This document shows, in pieces, positions 50,746 to 61,200 of a stretch of DNA of 64,000 bases. Positions within the stretch are counted from its first letter, which is position 1. Each line of letters opens with the position of its first letter. The stretch spans positions 1 to 64,000 of the forward strand of contig JAEPNQ010000008.1 in assembly GCA_017643305.1 (NCBI GenBank). The letters run 5' to 3'. Under the pieces are notes generated by a model that saw nothing but the letters and a program-made list of their open reading frames with translations, ran no database searches and had not been told where the DNA came from. A program made the translations under genes and the position numbers. This stretch comes from Marinibacterium sp. (GTDB lineage Bacteria > Pseudomonadota > Alphaproteobacteria > Rhodobacterales > Rhodobacteraceae).

Positions 50746-51615
50746 ATGGACCTGCGCGCCATACTCATGGGCCTGGCATTCGCCTTCATCTGGTCGTCTG
50801 CCTTCACATCTGCACGGATCATCGTAGCCGATGCGCCGCCGCTGTATTCGCTGGCGCTGCGGTTCCTGTTGTCGGGTCTTTTGGGCGTGGCGATTGCCCG
50901 GTTCATGGGCCAAAGTTGGCGGCTGACACGGCAGCAGTGGTATCTGACCATTCTGTTTGGGATCTGCCAGAACGCTCTGTATCTGGGGCTTAATTTCGTG
51001 GCCATGCAAACAGTGGAAGCCGGGTTGGCCGCCATCACCGCGTCCACAATGCCCTTGCTAGTGGCCGTTGCAACCTGGGCGTTTTTTGGTCAAACCCTGC
51101 GACCTCCGGGCATAGCCGGACTGGTGGCCGGGTTCTGCGGAGTGGCGTTGATCATGGGATCGCGCCTTAACGCAGGTATTGATCTGCACGGTCTGGCCCT
51201 TTGCGGGATCGGGGTGCTGGCGCTGACCTTTGCCACGCTTGCGGTGCGTGGGGCCACCTCGGGCGGCAATTTCATGATGATCGTGGGGCTGCAAATGCTG
51301 GTGGGCAGCGCCGTGCTGTTTGTCGCTGCCGCCTTTCTGGAAACCCCGACCGCCACGTTCAGCTGGCCACTGGTCATGGCATTTCTCTACACCACGCTGT
51401 TTCCTGGTCTGCTGGCTACCTACATTTGGTTTTTGCTGCTGGATCGCATTGGCGCAATTCGCGCGGCCACGTTCCATTTCCTCAACCCCGTGTTCGGCGT
51501 GGCTATTGCAGCCGTGTTGCTGGGCGAACGGTTGGGACCGCTGGACCTGTTGGGCGTTGCGATTGTGACAGCGGGCATCCTGGCAGTTCAGTTGTCCCGC
51601 CAGAAAGCAGACTAA
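50746..51615 (+). CDS. EamA-family (DMT superfamily) transporter
   Basis: The 289-residue protein has ten predicted membrane helices in two EamA repeats ('AFIWSSAFTSARIIVADAPP', 'NALYLGLNFVAMQTVEAGLA' and 'FLNPVFGVAIAAVLLGERLG'). Members export amino acids or other metabolites; substrate unknown. ATG at 50746 follows 'cacaggacaatc'; the frame is open further upstream without membrane character. Its stop overlaps the end of the convergent MBL gene by four bases. Confidence 0.88.
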   Translation: MDLRAILMGLAFAFIWSSAFTSARIIVADAPPLYSLALRFLLSGLLGVAIARFMGQSWRLTRQQWYLTILFGICQNALYLGLNFVAMQTVEAGLAAITASTMPLLVAVATWAFFGQTLRPPGIAGLVAGFCGVALIMGSRLNAGIDLHGLALCGIGVLALTFATLAVRGATSGGNFMMIVGLQMLVGSAVLFVAAAFLETPTATFSWPLVMAFLYTTLFPGLLATYIWFLLLDRIGAIRAATFHFLNPVFGVAIAAVLLGERLGPLDLLGVAIVTAGILAVQLSRQKAD

Positions 51616-52463
51616 ACGCTGCCTTCCCAGCGAAAGGCATCACCTTCTGCCACCACACGCCCGATGGATGGCAGTTTGAAATGCGTACCCAGCACTACGC
51701 TGCGTGTATCCGCCGCCGTTTCCAGCAATCGCCGCCGTGAGGCGACGGCCTGTTTCGCGTCTTCGTCAAACTGAAACTGCCATTCTGGATGCCAGCACTG
51801 CGCTGTTGTGTGAATCGCGTCACCAGTGATCAGCGCAGCGCGCCCACCGCTTTCTATCTGTACGGAAACATGCCCCGGCGTATGGCCCGGCGTTGGCACT
51901 AGCGTGATGTAATCGCCCAACATGTGCCCGGCGCTAACCTTCTCTGCCTGTCCCGCTTCGATCACCGGCAGTACGCTTTCTGTGTACATGTCGGTGGCGC
52001 GTTCGCGTTGCAATTCTTCGTCATCTGCAGGCAGCAGGTATTTGGCATTGGGAAAGGTCGGCACCCACCGACCCTCTACCAGCATGGTGTTCCAGCCCAC
52101 GTGATCCACATGCAGATGGGTGCACATCACGTAATCCACATCCTCCCTCGTGACCCCGGCAGCCGCCAGCGCGGACAGGAAGCGTGTATCAGACCGTTGG
52201 TGCCAATCCTTGATGCTGTTGTTTGTTTTATCATTGCCGACGCAGCTGTCGACGAGGATCACATGCGTTGGCGTTTTCAGCAGAAACCCCTGCACCGGCA
52301 GGATCAACCGCCCACTGTCAGGGCAGAGCCCGCCTGGCATGTGACGCTCAATGATCTCCGCCACTGCCGGCCCGGCATTGGGAAACAGACGTTCCGGCGT
52401 GAGGAACGGGCCGTTCAATTCCAGTATACGCCAGACTTCCACTTCGCCGATTTGACACAGCAC
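51612..52463 (-). CDS. Metallo-beta-lactamase-fold hydrolase (canonical motif)
   Basis: The 283-residue protein has the full motif '[12 protein letters not shown]' (HxHxDH), then '[13 protein letters not shown]' and '[13 protein letters not shown]' giving the remaining metal ligands. It is of the lactonase/arylsulfatase-like MBL type often annotated as quorum-quenching lactonase relatives, but the substrate cannot be told. Start is GTG 52463, supported by 'gggaaaggaaacagc'; upstream in-frame codons overlap msrB on the other strand. Confidence 0.86.
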   Translation of the reverse strand: MLCQIGEVEVWRILELNGPFLTPERLFPNAGPAVAEIIERHMPGGLCPDSGRLILPVQGFLLKTPTHVILVDSCVGNDKTNNSIKDWHQRSDTRFLSALAAAGVTREDVDYVMCTHLHVDHVGWNTMLVEGRWVPTFPNAKYLLPADDEELQRERATDMYTESVLPVIEAGQAEKVSAGHMLGDYITLVPTPGHTPGHVSVQIESGGRAALITGDAIHTTAQCWHPEWQFQFDEDAKQAVASRRRLLETAADTRSVVLGTHFKLPSIGRVVAEGDAFRWEGSV

Positions 52464-52502
52464 GCTGTTTCCTTTCCCAATATCCGTCACTGACCGTATC
52501 AG

Positions 52503-52518
52503 GCGGGTGCCAACCCGC
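52503..52518. repeat. GCGGGT-GCCA-ACCCGC hairpin
   Basis: A perfect 6-bp hairpin with the same loop (GCCA) as the element at 21504-21521. It lies in the gap between the divergent MBL and msrB genes, so it is not a terminator for either. Confidence 0.5.
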
Positions 52519-52611
52519 AACAGCCGATCACACCCTTGCGATGCAGGCGAAAATCCCCTTTCATTCCGCTTGGTTCGGCCCACATTACATTCAACCGGAC
52601 CGGAGGTGCCC

Positions 52612-53061
52612 ATGACGCAATACTTCAAAGACCCCAACGCCATCGCCGCCCTGTCGCCTGAGGAATTTTACGTGACCCAGAAATCGGGTACAGAACGGCC
52701 CGGCACAGGCAAGCTGCTCTATAACAAGGATCCCGGCATCTACGTGGATATCGTATCGGGGGAGCCACTGTTTGCGTCATCAGATAAGTACGAAAGTGGC
52801 TGCGGCTGGCCCAGCTTTACCAAGCCGATTGAGCCCGCGAATGTGGCCGAACTGGAAGACCGCACACTGGGTATGATCCGGACCGAGGTCCGGTCATCCC
52901 ACGGCGACAGCCATCTTGGCCACGTGTTCCCCGATGGGCCGCGGGACCGCGGCGGGCTGCGTTACTGCATCAATTCCGCGTCGCTCCGGTTTGTTCATCG
53001 TGATGACATGGAAGCCGAAGGATACGGCGCGTATATTGACCAGGTGGAGGACGTAACATGA
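52612..53061 (+). CDS. msrB: Peptide-methionine (R)-S-oxide reductase
   Basis: MsrB reduces the R epimer of methionine sulfoxide in proteins. The 149-residue protein has '[20 protein letters not shown]', '[20 protein letters not shown]', '[20 protein letters not shown]' and the catalytic Cys in '[14 protein letters not shown]'. The two CxxC zinc pairs of many MsrB proteins are absent, giving the zinc-free form. ATG at 52612 follows 'cggaggtgcc'. It overlaps msrA by four bases. Confidence 0.95.
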   Translation: MTQYFKDPNAIAALSPEEFYVTQKSGTERPGTGKLLYNKDPGIYVDIVSGEPLFASSDKYESGCGWPSFTKPIEPANVAELEDRTLGMIRTEVRSSHGDSHLGHVFPDGPRDRGGLRYCINSASLRFVHRDDMEAEGYGAYIDQVEDVT

Positions 53062-53570
53062 GCGATCTCAAACGGGCCGTTTTGGCCGGCGGGTGTTTCT
53101 GGGGCATGCAGGATCTGATCCGCAAGCTACCGGGCGTGACAGACACCACCGTCGGCTATACAGGCGGCGACGTGCCAAACGCGACCTACCGCAATCACGG
53201 CACCCATGCTGAAGGGATCGAGGTTTGGTTTGACTCTTCCAAGATCAGCTATCGGCAGTTGTTGGAGTTCTTTTTTCAGATCCACGACCCGACCACCGTA
53301 AACCGACAGGGAAATGACGTCGGGCTAAGCTACCGGTCGGCCATTTACTATCTGGACGAAGACCAGAAACAAGTGGCCGAAGACACCATCGCCGATGTAA
53401 ACGCTTCTGGCATCTGGCCCGGCAAGATCGTGACCGAGCTAGAGCCTGTGGGCGATTTCTGGAAGGCCGAACCGGAACACCAGGATTATCTGGAGCGTAT
53501 TCCGAACGGTTACACCTGCCATTTCCCGCGCCTCGACTGGGTCCTGCCCAAACGCGACGCTGCGGAATAG
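53058..53570 (+). CDS. msrA: Peptide-methionine (S)-S-oxide reductase
   Basis: MsrA reduces the S epimer and completes methionine repair with MsrB. The 170-residue protein has the catalytic '[11 protein letters not shown]' near residue 11, '[20 protein letters not shown]' and '[20 protein letters not shown]'. A second Cys in '[12 protein letters not shown]' is the probable resolving Cys. The ATGA overlap with msrB shows coupled translation. Confidence 0.96.
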   Translation: MSDLKRAVLAGGCFWGMQDLIRKLPGVTDTTVGYTGGDVPNATYRNHGTHAEGIEVWFDSSKISYRQLLEFFFQIHDPTTVNRQGNDVGLSYRSAIYYLDEDQKQVAEDTIADVNASGIWPGKIVTELEPVGDFWKAEPEHQDYLERIPNGYTCHFPRLDWVLPKRDAAE

Positions 53571-53572
53571 GC

Positions 53573-55576
53573 TCAGTCGACTGCAACGCGTGGGCGGCCG
53601 CTGGCCTCTACGGTTACGTGGCCCTCGACGAACATCTCGCGCGTCTCGATGACCGTGCTGCGCAGGTCACGGCTCACGTTGACCTCTATATCGGCGGCGC
53701 CTGCACCGGCCGTTGCAGCGCGCGCCTCTTCGGTCAAGACGGCTTCGACCCGGGTCAAAGCTGCATCAAGCTCCGTGAAATCCTCTGGCCCGCCCGGTAA
53801 ATGCACACGGTAGCTTCCCTCGGAAGGCGTTGTGACTGTCCCGCTGCGTCGTGTGATCACACGGCCGGCCACCGCACCAATTGCATTTGCCACACCCGCA
53901 TGCGTGGGTAGGATCATACGGGTGTTCAGAATCTCCCCTACGGGCGGGTAATAGGTGGCAGCTGATGCGCCCAGACCGATCACCGGCAAATTCAACCCTG
54001 CGGACAGCCGCACAATATCCGCGTGCCCCCGCAATCCCTGTTTGATCAGAACATGGCGGGCGAGGTCTACAGGGTCATCCGTAAAGGCCCGATCTTCATC
54101 AAAACTGGTCTCTAACAGCGCCAAAACAGTCTGCTTACGAAGTTGGTCAATTATCATCTGTGCCAAGTGAACCGCGTCCGGAGCCACCCTATTCCCCGAA
54201 CCAACCCGGCGACGAGAAAAAAGCGCCAGCGCCATATGGGCAGCGTCCGCATCCCATTCGTCTGACAAGCCCAGGACATGAGCCGCGTCGGAGGGCGTAA
54301 TCGCAGCAATTTGGATGAGCCCCCGATCCAGTAGTCTCCCCAGTGCGCCCAACTCCACCCGGTTTCTCAACACCGCGCCCAGCGGGTGCAAGTCAGCGCC
54401 AATCCTGCCGATTAGAGTCTGTTCCCGTGTATCCAATCCTGAAAGCATCGCGCCCATTGTGGCCCGCACGAACCTTCCATCATGTTCGCCGGGCGTCGGC
54501 TCGTTCAATTGCCGCTCCAGCACTTCCCACACCTCGCCCGGCGCCCCCTGTGCAATCAACGACACTGGGAGCACCCGGCGCGGTCCCAGCGTGATCCCGC
54601 CTGAAAGCCCGCTGGTGTTAAGATGCACCTCACTGTCCCCACCCAGTCCGGTCGTCCGCATCGCGACCGCCTCCACCATCGTGCGAAAACCACCTACAAA
54701 AGCACCGTCAGGGTCGATTTTGGGCTTACCAGCTCGGATCAAGGCTACATCGGTCGTTGTCCCACCAATATCTGACACCAGGGCATCAGTTTATCCCGTC
54801 AGCCACCGTGCGCCCACGATACTGGCGGCGGGCCCACTAAGGATGGTTTCGATCGGTCGGGTCCGGGCCTGCGCGGTGGACATCAACGCGCCATCCCCAC
54901 GCACCACCATTAGAGGCGCATCAATACCGAGATCGCGCAACCGCTGCTCTGCCCGGCCAATCAATGCATCGATCATGCCAACAAGCCGCGCATTCAAGAC
55001 CGCTGTCACCGCCCTTTTCGGCCCGTTCAGCCGGGATGACAAGTGATGCGAGCAGGTGGTTGGCAACCCAGTGGCATCCCGTACCAACACCGCAATTTCC
55101 AGTTCATGCGCAGGGTTGCGGGTGGCAAACCGACCCGCGATGGCAAATCCTGTAACTTGTTCTGAAACAGAGTCTATGAATGCAGAAACAGCCTCTCTAT
55201 CCAGCTGTTTTGCCTCAACTCCGGAATGGCTGTGCCCACCTGCTGCGAACAAAACCGGATCGCCTTTGAGCGCCTCACGCAAGCCTTGCCGGTCCAGGTC
55301 CGCGTCCTTGAACCCCGCACAGATCAACGCCACGCGCAAACCCTGCCCTTCGACAAGCGCATTGGTGGCAAGCGTGGTGGACAGCGCAGCCATTGCCACA
55401 GCCTCGGGCGCGATCTTGGCCGATGCCAAAACCGCCTCCACCGCGCGGCCAACACCAATCGCCAGATCCTGCCGCGTCGTCAGCGACTTGGCCGAGGCCA
55501 ACACCGTTGCATCATCTTCGATCAAAACCGCGTCGGTGTAGGTCCCACCCGTGTCGATCCCCAGCGTTATCGCCAT
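53573..55576 (-). pseudogene. Hydantoinase/oxoprolinase-family protein interrupted by TAA
   Basis: One frame of 667 codons encodes a complete hydantoinase A/oxoprolinase-type ATP-dependent enzyme. The N-terminal domain is 'LGIDTGGTYTDAVLIEDDAT' and 'ALSTTLATNALVEGQGLRVA', leading to 'PIETILSGPAASIVGARWLT'. The ATPase part is 'TDALVSDIGGTTTDVALIR' and 'PVIGLGASAATYYPPVGEIL'. A TAA at 54791-54793 splits it between G261 and TDALVSDIGG. The site fits a Leu codon (TTA to TAA), as the family has a hydrophobic residue there. No frameshift. The second half has no good start. The lesion is a single base, so it may be recent. Confidence 0.83.
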
Positions 55577-55580
55577 CCGC

Positions 55581-56615
55581 TCACCCCGTCAGTTGCCCGC
55601 AGGCCCAGGATGCAGCCTCCGCCACGGTTGGATCCGGGTCATCCGTAAGACCTTGCGCAACGGGAAATAGGGCTTTTAGACCCGAATTTCCAATCGCATA
55701 CAGCACATTGCGCACAAACCTGTCTCGCCCGATCCGCTTGATCGGAGACCCCGAAAACTTCGTCCGGAACCCCGTATCATCCAGCGCTGCCAGACCCACT
55801 AGATCCGGCCCCGCCAGATTATCCCGCGCAAGATACCACACATCCGACGGGCTCACGGCGAACTTGTTCCAGGGGCAGACGGCCAGACAATCGTCGCAGC
55901 CATAAATCCGGTTGCCCATCTTCGCCCGCAGATCTTTGGGCACCGGGCCTTTGTGTTCGATTGTCAGATAGGAAATGCAGCGCCGCGCATCCAACTGGTA
56001 GGGCGCAGGAAAGGCATCGGTTGGGCAGATGTCCAGACAGGCTCGACACGATCCGCAATGGTCAATTTCGGCTGTATCTGGCTCCAGCTGTAATGTGGTA
56101 AAAATAGACCCTAAAAAAGCCCAGTTTCCCCATTCCCGGCTCACTAAATTGGTATGTTTGCCCTGCCATCCCAGCCCAGCGGCCTGGCCCAGTGCCTTTT
56201 CCGGTACTGGTGCCGTGTCCACAAACACCTTGATCTCGCCCCCCGCTTCTTCGATCAACCAACGCCCCAGCCGCTTTAACCGCTTCTTGACCACATCATG
56301 ATAATCGCGGTGCTGGGCATATACGCTGATCGCGGCTCGGTCAGGTTGGCTCAACACCGCCAAGGGGTCATGGTCCGGTGCATAGCTTTCAGCCAGCATC
56401 AGCACCGATTGTGCTTCCGGCCACAACGCCGCCGGGTTGCCGCGCCAATGAACCCGTTCAGCTAGCCATCCCATTTGACCGTGGTAACCCGACTCTAAAA
56501 AAGCGTCCAAACGCTTCATCACCTGCGGCACGGCATCTGGGCGGCACACCCGCGCCGCCACGAAGCCTTCTTTCAGGGCGCGGGCCACCAGCCTCTGTTT
56601 CAGATCGCCGCTCAT
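55581..56615 (-). CDS. queG: Epoxyqueuosine reductase QueG
   Basis: QueG reduces epoxyqueuosine to queuosine in tRNA using cobalamin and two 4Fe-4S clusters. The 344-residue protein has '[12 protein letters not shown]', '[20 protein letters not shown]' and '[20 protein letters not shown]'. Cluster motifs are '[16 protein letters not shown]' and '[13 protein letters not shown]', and HEAT-like C-terminal sequence follows. ATG at 56615 is preceded by a Rhodobacterales-type repeat. It lies four bases upstream of the hydantoinase pseudogene on the same strand. Confidence 0.95.
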   Translation of the reverse strand: MSGDLKQRLVARALKEGFVAARVCRPDAVPQVMKRLDAFLESGYHGQMGWLAERVHWRGNPAALWPEAQSVLMLAESYAPDHDPLAVLSQPDRAAISVYAQHRDYHDVVKKRLKRLGRWLIEEAGGEIKVFVDTAPVPEKALGQAAGLGWQGKHTNLVSREWGNWAFLGSIFTTLQLEPDTAEIDHCGSCRACLDICPTDAFPAPYQLDARRCISYLTIEHKGPVPKDLRAKMGNRIYGCDDCLAVCPWNKFAVSPSDVWYLARDNLAGPDLVGLAALDDTGFRTKFSGSPIKRIGRDRFVRNVLYAIGNSGLKALFPVAQGLTDDPDPTVAEAASWACGQLTG

Positions 56616-56670
56616 TGCTTCTTCTGTTTGAAAATACCTCGGGAGGGCAAGGGGGGAAGGGCCCCCAAAA
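56616..56670 (-). repeat. Hairpin plus 'GGTATTTT' intergenic repeat, copy 3
   Basis: On the minus strand this reads gggggccctt-ccccc hairpin, then 'gccctcccgaggtattttca' and 'aacagaagaagca' directly before the queG ATG. The layout (G/C hairpin, CTCCC, GATATTT-like, purine-rich tail, start codon) is the same as copy 1 before paaB. Confidence 0.55.
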
Positions 56671-56681
56671 CCCGTTCGAAA

Positions 56682-57347
56682 TCAGAAATCCAGATCTGCA
56701 TAATGCGGAGGCGGGCGGAACCCGGGGATCTGATCGGCCAGGATCGACCGGAAGGCAGGCCTGGATTTGATCTTTGCATACCAATCCTTCACCACCGCCG
56801 AACGGTTCCAGTCCACATCCGAAATATAGTCCAGCGATGACAAATGCGCCGCTGCCGCGAAATCCGCCAATGTCATCACATCACCGGCCAGCCAGCGGCG
56901 GTGGTCCAGCAGCCAGGCCATATAGTCCAGGTGGTACTTTATCGCCTTGGCGCCAGATTTCACGTTGGTGCTGTTCGGATAACCCTGACCGGTGAGCTTC
57001 TTGTTCACACGCTCATAAAGCAGTTTGGATGTGACTTCGTTATGGAACTTGTCGTCAAACCAGCCCACCAAGCGGCGCACTTCGTATCGCGCGTCCGGTT
57101 CGGTTGGCATCAAAGACGGCTCAGGCCGGGTTTCTTCGATGTATTCGCAGATCGCCGCACTTTCCGCCATCATTCGCCCATCCAGCTTGATCACGGGCAC
57201 CTTGGCCGCCGGGTTGCGACGCAAGAAATCCGGTTCTGCTTCCCAATACCGTTCCTCGATCAGTTCAACGTCGATCTTCTTTTCCGCAAGGCTCAATCGG
57301 ACCTTGCGACAGAACGGGGACAAAGGGACGTGAAATAGCTTGGCCAT
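56682..57347 (-). CDS. Glutathione S-transferase family protein
   Basis: The 221-residue protein has the thioredoxin-like N-domain, 'LFHVPLSPFCRKVRLSLAEK' (SPFCRKVR with a redox Cys), 'VPVIKLDGRMMAESAAICEY' (cis-Pro and the Glu-Ser glutathione site) and an all-helical C-domain. The Cys makes it omega/beta-like and not a Ser/Tyr class GST. Substrate unknown. It lies between queG and mtgA on the same strand. Confidence 0.9.
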   Translation of the reverse strand: MAKLFHVPLSPFCRKVRLSLAEKKIDVELIEERYWEAEPDFLRRNPAAKVPVIKLDGRMMAESAAICEYIEETRPEPSLMPTEPDARYEVRRLVGWFDDKFHNEVTSKLLYERVNKKLTGQGYPNSTNVKSGAKAIKYHLDYMAWLLDHRRWLAGDVMTLADFAAAAHLSSLDYISDVDWNRSAVVKDWYAKIKSRPAFRSILADQIPGFRPPPHYADLDF

Positions 57348-57404
57348 GGGTTATAAACCGCAAACATTCGATCTGGTCTTCAATGCCTGCCCTTGCGGTG
57401 ATTT

Positions 57405-58157
57405 TCAATCCTCGAAACACGCAGACCGACCGTCTGCGCGGATGGTGGCTGCGCCATCCATGATGGCACTGGCCCGCTTGGACATGCCTGAACTGGGCAG
57501 GGCGGCAGAGCGTTGCTTAGGCGCAGGCAGGACCGCAGCAAGCAATGCCGCCTGCCTGGGTGACAGGTTTTCCGGCTCAATACCAAAGCTGTTCCGCGCG
57601 GCAGCTTCAACACCGAACACGCCTTCGCCCATCTCTGCCACGTTCAGATAGACCTCGAGGATCCGCTGTTTGGTCCAGATCGCTTCGACCGCAGGAGTGA
57701 TCGCCGCCTCCAGCAATTTCCGGATCCAGCTGCGCCCCTGCCAAAGGAACACGTTTTTGACCGTCTGCTGGGTGATGGTCGATGCGCCGCGATTTGCCCC
57801 CGCCTCCATTGCGGCGCGGATGGCATCCACGTCAAACCCCCAGTGCAGGCAGAACTTGGCATCTTCCGCCGCCACCACGCTGCGTGCCATGACCGGAGCC
57901 ATTTCTTCGATAGCAACCCACTGATGGTCTACACTCCCCAAGCGCTGCTGTTCGGCCCAGATCGTATGCGTGATGGGCGGGTTTACGACAGAATAAAGGA
58001 GGATAAGCGCCAGCGTACCGACGATAAGAATGGTGCTGCTGCACAGGATCATGAAACCGACCCACGCCAGCGATCCGCGGCGAGGCCGGACGCGAACAAC
58101 CCGGCGCGTAGTCTTGCGCCGGGCCTTTGGCTTGGGTTTTGTCTTTTTCCGGGCCAT
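57405..58157 (-). CDS. mtgA: Monofunctional peptidoglycan glycosyltransferase MtgA
   Basis: MtgA polymerises lipid II into glycan strands. The 250-residue protein has a very basic N-terminal tail, one membrane segment ('VGFMILCSSTILIVGTLALI') and the GT51 domain. GT51 motifs are 'SVVAAEDAKFCLHWGFD' (catalytic Glu), 'RGASTITQQTVKNVFLWQGR', 'KQRILEVYLNVAEMGEGVFG' and 'LSPRQAALLAAVLPAPKQRS'. Length and order are typical. Confidence 0.95.
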   Translation of the reverse strand: MARKKTKPKPKARRKTTRRVVRVRPRRGSLAWVGFMILCSSTILIVGTLALILLYSVVNPPITHTIWAEQQRLGSVDHQWVAIEEMAPVMARSVVAAEDAKFCLHWGFDVDAIRAAMEAGANRGASTITQQTVKNVFLWQGRSWIRKLLEAAITPAVEAIWTKQRILEVYLNVAEMGEGVFGVEAAARNSFGIEPENLSPRQAALLAAVLPAPKQRSAALPSSGMSKRASAIMDGAATIRADGRSACFED

Positions 58158-58207
58158 GCCACGCTCTTAAGCCGCGATTGGCAGCCAAACAAGCGTCACA
58201 GGGTGGA

Positions 58208-61200
58208 TCATTCCGCTGGGACGGCGGCCTCTTCCACACCCAGCGGTGCCGGCAGGTGGATCAGCATTTCCTTCGGGCAGACCTGAAGGAAATTGGCCTT
58301 TTCCACGTCCCAATGCTGCAGAATATTCATAGCCTTGAGGCTGCGGGTTTCTTCCGCATGCCTTTCAACCAGCGTTTCCAACTCTCCCAGCCAATGCGGC
58401 GTGGTTACAGGGTATACGACCAGGGTTTCCATGTTCATCATGCTCTGCGCCTTGCCATCCGGGTCATAGATGTAAGCCATGCCCCCGGTCATCCCAGCGC
58501 CAAAGTTGGCACCGATGCTCCCAAGGATGACAGCGACACCGCCGGTCATGTATTCACATCCGTTGGACCCACACCCTTCGATGACGACCTTGGCGCCAGA
58601 GTTGCGTACGGCAAACCGTTCTCCGGCCCGGCCGGCGGCAAACAGGTAGCCGTCGGTTGCGCCATACAAAACCGTATTGCCGATGATCGTGTTGTCGCTG
58701 GCCTGTAGCGGGCTGACCTGCGGAGGACGCACGATAATGGTACCACCGCTCAGCCCCTTGCCAACATAGTCATTGGCGTCGCCGGATACTTCCAGCTTCA
58801 GCCCCGGGGCAGCAAACGCGCCCAGCGACTGACCGGCAGAGCCTTGCAGCTTCACCGTCAGGTGGTCTGGTTGCAACGTGTTCCGCATTCCGAAGTTTCG
58901 GACAATATGGCTGGAAGTGCGCGTGCCCACTGTACGGTGCGTGTTCTGCACCGCATAGCTGAGCTGCATCTTTTCACCGTCTTCGAGGAAGCGCGCCGCA
59001 TCGCGGACAATTTCCAAATCCAGCGTGTCCGGCACCGCTTCGCGCGGTTTGCTGCGGTCGTAGACAATGCTGTGCGATCCGTCGACAGTGATTAGCAACG
59101 GATTCAGATCCAGATCATCAAGATGCGCGGACCCGCGGCTGACCTGTGCCAGCAGATCGGCTCGGCCGATAACCTCGTCCAAGGAGCGCGCGCCCAGCTC
59201 TGCCAAGATCTCGCGCACTTCCTGCGCGTAGAAGGTGATGAGGTTCACCACCTTGTCGGCATTACCAGTGAACTTTTCACGCAGCGCAGGGTCCTGGGTA
59301 CAGACGCCAACCGGGCAGGTGTTCGACTGGCATTGGCGCACCATGATACAGCCCATCGCAATCAGTGCGGCGGTGCCGATGCCATATTCTTCGGCCCCCA
59401 TCATTGCCGCCATGACGATGTCGCGCCCAGTACGCAGACCACCATCGGTCCGTAGGGTGACACGGCCGCGCAGGTTGTTCATTGCCAGAACCTGATGTGC
59501 TTCGGTCAGGCCCATTTCCCATGGCAGACCCGCATATTTGATGGAGGTCGCCGGGCTGGCCCCCGTTCCACCGTTATGACCCGAAATCAGGATCACGTCC
59601 GCCTTGGCTTTGGCCACACCAGCGGCAATCGTACCCACACCGGAGCTGGCCACGAGCTTGACCGTTACCTTGCAGCGCGGGTTGATCTGCTTGAGATCAT
59701 AGATCAGCTGCGCGAGATCCTCGATCGAATAGATATCGTGGTGCGGTGGGGGCGAGATTAGCGTGACGCCCTTGGTCGAATGCCGCAACCGTGCGATCAG
59801 GTCGGTGACCTTCATGCCGGGTAACTGGCCACCTTCGCCGGGCTTGGCCCCCTGCGCCACCTTGATTTCCAGTTCTTCGCAGTGGTTCAGGTATTCAGCG
59901 GTCACACCAAAGCGGCCCGACGCCACTTGCTTGATCTTGGCGGACGGGTTGTCCCCGTTGGGTTCCGGCACGAAATGCTCCGGATCTTCACCACCTTCGC
60001 CACTGTCGGACTTGGCCCCGATCCGGTTCATCGCCACGTTCAGCGTTTTGTGCGCTTCGGGCGACAGCGCGCCCAGCGACATGCCAGGGGTGACAAATCG
60101 CTTACGGATGGCGGTGATGCTTTCCACCTCTTCCAGCGGCACAGACTTGCCCAAGGGCTTCATATCGAGCAGGTCGCGCAGATGGATCGGTGGCGAAGCG
60201 CGCAACTTGGCCGAAAACTGTTTCCACAACTCGAACGACGACCGGGCACAAGCCGTCTGCAGCATGTGCATCGCCGTGGCTTCCCACGCATGGGTTTCAC
60301 CCGCCGCGCGCGCTTTGTAGAACCCACCGATAGGCAGGGCTGGCAGGCTTTGGGCCCAACCACAGGCATGGATACCTTCGGCTTTGACCTGAATACCGCT
60401 GACCCCGATACCGGAAATCCGCGAATTCATGCCTGGGAAGTACTCCGCACACATGGCGCGGCTCAGCCCCACGGCTTCGAAGTTCAGACCACCGCGATAA
60501 GAAGAGATCACCGAAATGCCCATCTTGGACATGATCTTGAGCAGGCCCCAGTCGATCGCGTCACGGTACCGCGCAACCGCTTCGGTCAGCGCCCCGTCAA
60601 TTAGGCCACGTTCGATCCGGTCGGCCAGCGAATCTTCGGCCAGGTAGGCGTTGACCACGGTCGCACCAGAGCCGATTAGAACAGCGAAATAATGCGGGTC
60701 GATACATTCTGCCGACCGCACATTCAGCGAACAAAACGTGCGCAGGCCACGCCGCGTCAGGTGGCTGTGTACCGCGCTGGTTGCAAGGATCATCGGCATC
60801 GCCACACGATCGGGACCAGAATGCTGATCGGTCAGCACAAGATGCCCCGCACCGGAGCGCACGGCTTCCTCAGCATCTGCGCGGATCCGCTCCAGCCCTT
60901 CATTCAGGGCCCGTTCACCACCTGGTTCAAATGTACAGTCAATCTCCACCAGCGGCGCGTTGAACTGTTCGGTCAGCTTTTCCCACTGTGCATTACCGAC
61001 AAAGGGGCTTTCCAGCACGATGATCTCAGTCTGGCTGCTGTCTTCGTCCAACACGTTTTTCAGGTTGCCGAAGCGCGTTTTCAGGCTCATCACCCGGTAT
61101 TCCCGCAGGCTGTCAATCGGCGGGTTGGTCACCTGGCTGAAATTCTGCCGGAAATAATGGCTCAGCGGGCGGTATTGCTTGGACAGAACCGCAGGCGGTG

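Noticed and set aside
54315..55046. 243-codon plus-strand frame opposite the hydantoinase gene
   Set aside because: Ser/Pro/Arg-rich shadow sequence; the minus frame has full family similarity apart from one stop.
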